From: Methanobrevibacter sp.
GTDB lineage: Archaea; Methanobacteriota; Methanobacteria; Methanobacteriales; Methanobacteriaceae
Length of the DNA: 50,436 bases
Reading direction: 5' to 3'
Assembly: GCA_016838945.1 (NCBI GenBank)
Contig: JADLKP010000002.1
Coordinates: 1-50,436 of the forward strand
The notes below the pieces were generated by a model. That model was not told the origin of the DNA. It worked only from the letters and a program-made list of their open reading frames with translations, and did no database searches. Below, piece by piece: positions 48,860 through 50,436 of the stretch. The position numbers and the translations under genes are program-made. Numbering within the stretch: the stretch's first letter is position 1; each line of letters starts with the position of its first letter.

Positions 48860-49129
48860 TTACATTAATCTTCTAGAATCAGTAATTTCTGCACTAGCAA
48901 CATCAGCCAAAGCAGTTACAACATCTTCAGTAGGTCCAGTTCCACCTTCACCGTCTTCTACGATGAATACAACATTTAAAGCTACTAAACCGAATGCAAT
49001 AGGTTCTTCAGTAATTTCGTGTAATTCTGCATCCGCAGGCATTGCATCAGTGATTGCTGCTTTTAATGCTTCTAAATCTACTTCAGGGCTTTCAGGCATT
49101 ACTTTTAAAGTGTTTACAACTTCTCCCAT
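48860..49129 (-). CDS. Translation elongation factor 1-beta (aEF1B)
   Basis: An 89-aa guanine-nucleotide exchange factor for aEF1A. Family features are GEVVNTLKVMPESPEVDLEALKAAI, an N-terminal strand-helix; the central EEPIAFGLVALNVVFIVED and the C-terminal VTALADVASAEITDSRRLM. I use ATG 49129, which has GGAGG at proper distance; another ATG lies two codons earlier. Together with the zinc-finger gene upstream (90 bp away) it is the conserved euryarchaeal pair. Confidence 0.93.
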   Translation of the reverse strand: MGEVVNTLKVMPESPEVDLEALKAAITDAMPADAELHEITEEPIAFGLVALNVVFIVEDGEGGTGPTEDVVTALADVASAEITDSRRLM

Positions 49130-49219
49130 AATCATTCCTCCAATAATTCTGGATAATTAATTAATACAAATTAATTTAAATTAATCTAAAATACAATTTG
49201 ATCTTTTACCAAATTAAAC

Positions 49220-49381
49220 TTATGGTCCTTCAAATCCGCATTCGCATTTGTAAGAGTGACCGAAAGTACGGCAACTTTCACATCTTGCGATAGGTTTACC
49301 ACATTCTGGACAGTTGAATTGAACATAAGGTTCAATTAATGGTATTTCTTGTTTACAAGATTGACAGTATACTTTTTCCAT
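49220..49381 (-). CDS. Small HVO_2753-type zinc-finger protein
   Basis: A 53-aa protein (MEKVYCQSCKQEIPLIEPYV) with four CxxC-type pairs: CQSC, CPEC, CESC and CEC. This is the small archaeal DUF1610/zinc-ribbon protein usually encoded next to EF-1beta. It likely binds two zinc ions. ATG at 49381 follows TGATAT. Confidence 0.88.
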   Translation of the reverse strand: MEKVYCQSCKQEIPLIEPYVQFNCPECGKPIARCESCRTFGHSYKCECGFEGP

Positions 49382-49433
49382 ATATATCACCAAATATATT
49401 ATAAATATTTTAATTTATTAATTTATAAACTTA

Positions 49434-49488
49434 ATGATTAACCTATGATTAACCTATGATTAACCTATGATTAACCTATGATTAACCT
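49434..49488. repeat. Five tandem 11-bp repeats
   Basis: ATGATTAACCT repeated exactly five times, between the kinase gene's end (49562) and the zinc-finger gene's start (49381). Copy number is likely variable by slippage. It could lie in the promoter of the zinc-finger/aEF1B operon. Confidence 0.85.
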
Positions 49489-49561
49489 AATTTTCATTTA
49501 AGCAATCTAAAACTTAAATTTTTCTTAAGCTCATCTATGAATTAATAAAAAAGACGGTTAA

Positions 49562-50239
49562 TTATTCATTATGTATAAATGTATATTCAAAAGAATCTTC
49601 AAAAGAATCTTCTGCAATTACCCCATTACTTTGGATTATTGCCAAAACTCTTTCAGGATACTCTCCATTTACAACATAACAATCCAATCCATACTCAATC
49701 AACAAAGTAGGCAACATCAAATCAATTGATGATTCGTCAAAAGTCAGTAGTTCATTTACATCAATTTCCTTGATCAGTTCTGCACCACTTAAGGATGGAT
49801 CTTTTGTATATATACCATTTACATTTGTTGCTATTAAAAGCTTTGCATCCAAGAGGCTTGCAATATATGCTGCAATTGAATCGCTTGTGACATCCCAGGA
49901 ATGTGCAAATGGATCGTTTTCCTTTAGAATGTGAGAACAAATCATAATTGGCATCTTATTTGAATTAGAAATACCGATTGCTTCTTCTACAGTATAGCTA
50001 ATTTCTGTAAATGCTAATTTATCATTCAGCAATTTAGCCAAGATATCCATTGAATCAATAGCTGTTTCATGGGTTACATCCTCTGAGAATCCTATTAAAT
50101 CATCATATTTTCTAACGAGATTAGCAAATTCTCCTCCACCAACAACAAACAAGCAGTTTTGGTCTTTCAATGCATTTGCCAGTTCAATAGCTTTTTGCGG
50201 GAATAAACTTCCACCAATCTTGATAACCCATTCAATAAT
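49562..50239 (-). CDS. mfnE: MfnE-like kinase of methanofuran biosynthesis (amino acid kinase family)
   Basis: A 225-aa amino acid kinase-fold protein. The N-terminal phosphate loop is WVIKIGGSLFPQKAIELANAL, followed by CLFVVGGGEFANLVRKYDD and the nucleotide segment TNVNGIYTKDPSLSGAELIKEID. MfnE phosphorylates 5-(aminomethyl)furan-3-yl-methyl phosphate in methanogens. The glycine loop is upstream of the first TTG (50170), so that start is wrong. No ATG/GTG/TTG is available before a stop; GTGAT (50243-50247) is followed by three ATT codons, and I place the start at ATT 50239, uncertain by one codon. Confidence 0.75.
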   Translation of the reverse strand: MIEWVIKIGGSLFPQKAIELANALKDQNCLFVVGGGEFANLVRKYDDLIGFSEDVTHETAIDSMDILAKLLNDKLAFTEISYTVEEAIGISNSNKMPIMICSHILKENDPFAHSWDVTSDSIAAYIASLLDAKLLIATNVNGIYTKDPSLSGAELIKEIDVNELLTFDESSIDLMLPTLLIEYGLDCYVVNGEYPERVLAIIQSNGVIAEDSFEDSFEYTFIHNE

Positions 50240-50292
50240 AATATCACAACTGAATGATGAATAGTAAATAATCTTAAATTCTTATAAAATAT

Positions 50293-50367
50293 TAAATATT
50301 TCTAAAATAAATATTTCTAAAATAAATATTTCTAAAATAAATATTTCTAAAATAAATATTTCTAAAA
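50293..50367. repeat. Five tandem 15-bp repeats
   Basis: TAAATATTTCTAAAA repeated five times, followed by a degenerate sixth. It lies 55 bp upstream of the kinase start, possibly within its promoter. The rest of 50240-50436 contains no gene. Confidence 0.85.
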
Positions 50368-50436
50368 TGATATTTCCAAAATATAAAATACTTATAAAAA
50401 TAGCATTTATTAACTATTTATTTTTTACATTATATA

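Noticed and set aside
1..50436. CRISPR array
   Set aside because: The only regular repeats (49434-49488, 50293-50367) are tandem without spacers.

Overview
The window looks like a low-GC, pseudomurein-walled methanogen of the order Methanobacteriales, most likely a Methanobrevibacter. The evidence is an [Fe]-hydrogenase gene (hmd) with a cofactor-synthesis gene beside it, an NADP-type secondary alcohol dehydrogenase, archaeal elongation factor 1-beta, a methanofuran-pathway kinase, and a provirus whose lysin carries pseudomurein-binding-like repeats. Hmd plus NADP-alcohol dehydrogenase recalls the M. ruminantium/M. olleyae group, but species assignment is inference.

Host left flank (1-7343): hmd (minus) and hmdC/hcgG (plus) diverge from a 557-bp intergenic region holding four copies of the palindrome AGTA(A/T)TACT. 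Next come a GspF/TadC-like membrane protein and a GspE/TadA-like ATPase, then the 3' half of a TctA-family permease gene. Host right flank (46188-50436): the 5' half of the same TctA gene, alcohol dehydrogenase, aEF1B, a small zinc-finger protein and an MfnE-like kinase.

Between the TctA halves sits a complete ~38.9-kb tailed provirus (about 7333-46198). The gene is cut at TTTGGAATAAG. The reconstructed viral site is a perfect 11-bp inverted repeat around TGG. From right to left the provirus holds: a tyrosine recombinase; two membrane cargo genes; a gene-free structured region; a divergent promoter with a small regulator; a long minus-strand early operon (Sak4-like ATPase, SWIM protein, two ribbon-helix-helix-like proteins, an MCM N-terminal domain fused to HNH, an HNH endonuclease and about 20 small proteins, many of them paralogous coiled coils or Cys-rich); and the late operon (TerS, TerL, DUF935-like portal, gpF-like protein, scaffold, decoration protein, capsid, connectors, contractile sheath, tube, chaperones, tape measure, hub, baseplate, fibres, holin, endolysin). 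The sheath gene makes it a myovirus.

The most striking feature is at the fibre end (9669-11800). One expressed minus-strand adhesin gene faces two promoterless plus-strand C-terminal cassettes. All three carry the same kind of dyad site at the same codon phase inside an Ig-like domain: arms TTCGTTATAC and GTATAACGAA around ACCT or ACCG. This is the architecture of a shufflon-like DNA-inversion switch for receptor-binding specificity. Other notable points are an MCM DNA-binding module whose AAA+ motor is replaced by a nuclease; two consecutive baseplate proteins each ending in a C/H/D cysteine-peptidase-like domain; a lone TFB-type zinc ribbon; U-tract hairpins just after the capsid and tube genes; a four-half-site operator at the MCM-HNH promoter; a structured RNA candidate; and several genes that seem to start at ATT or ATA.
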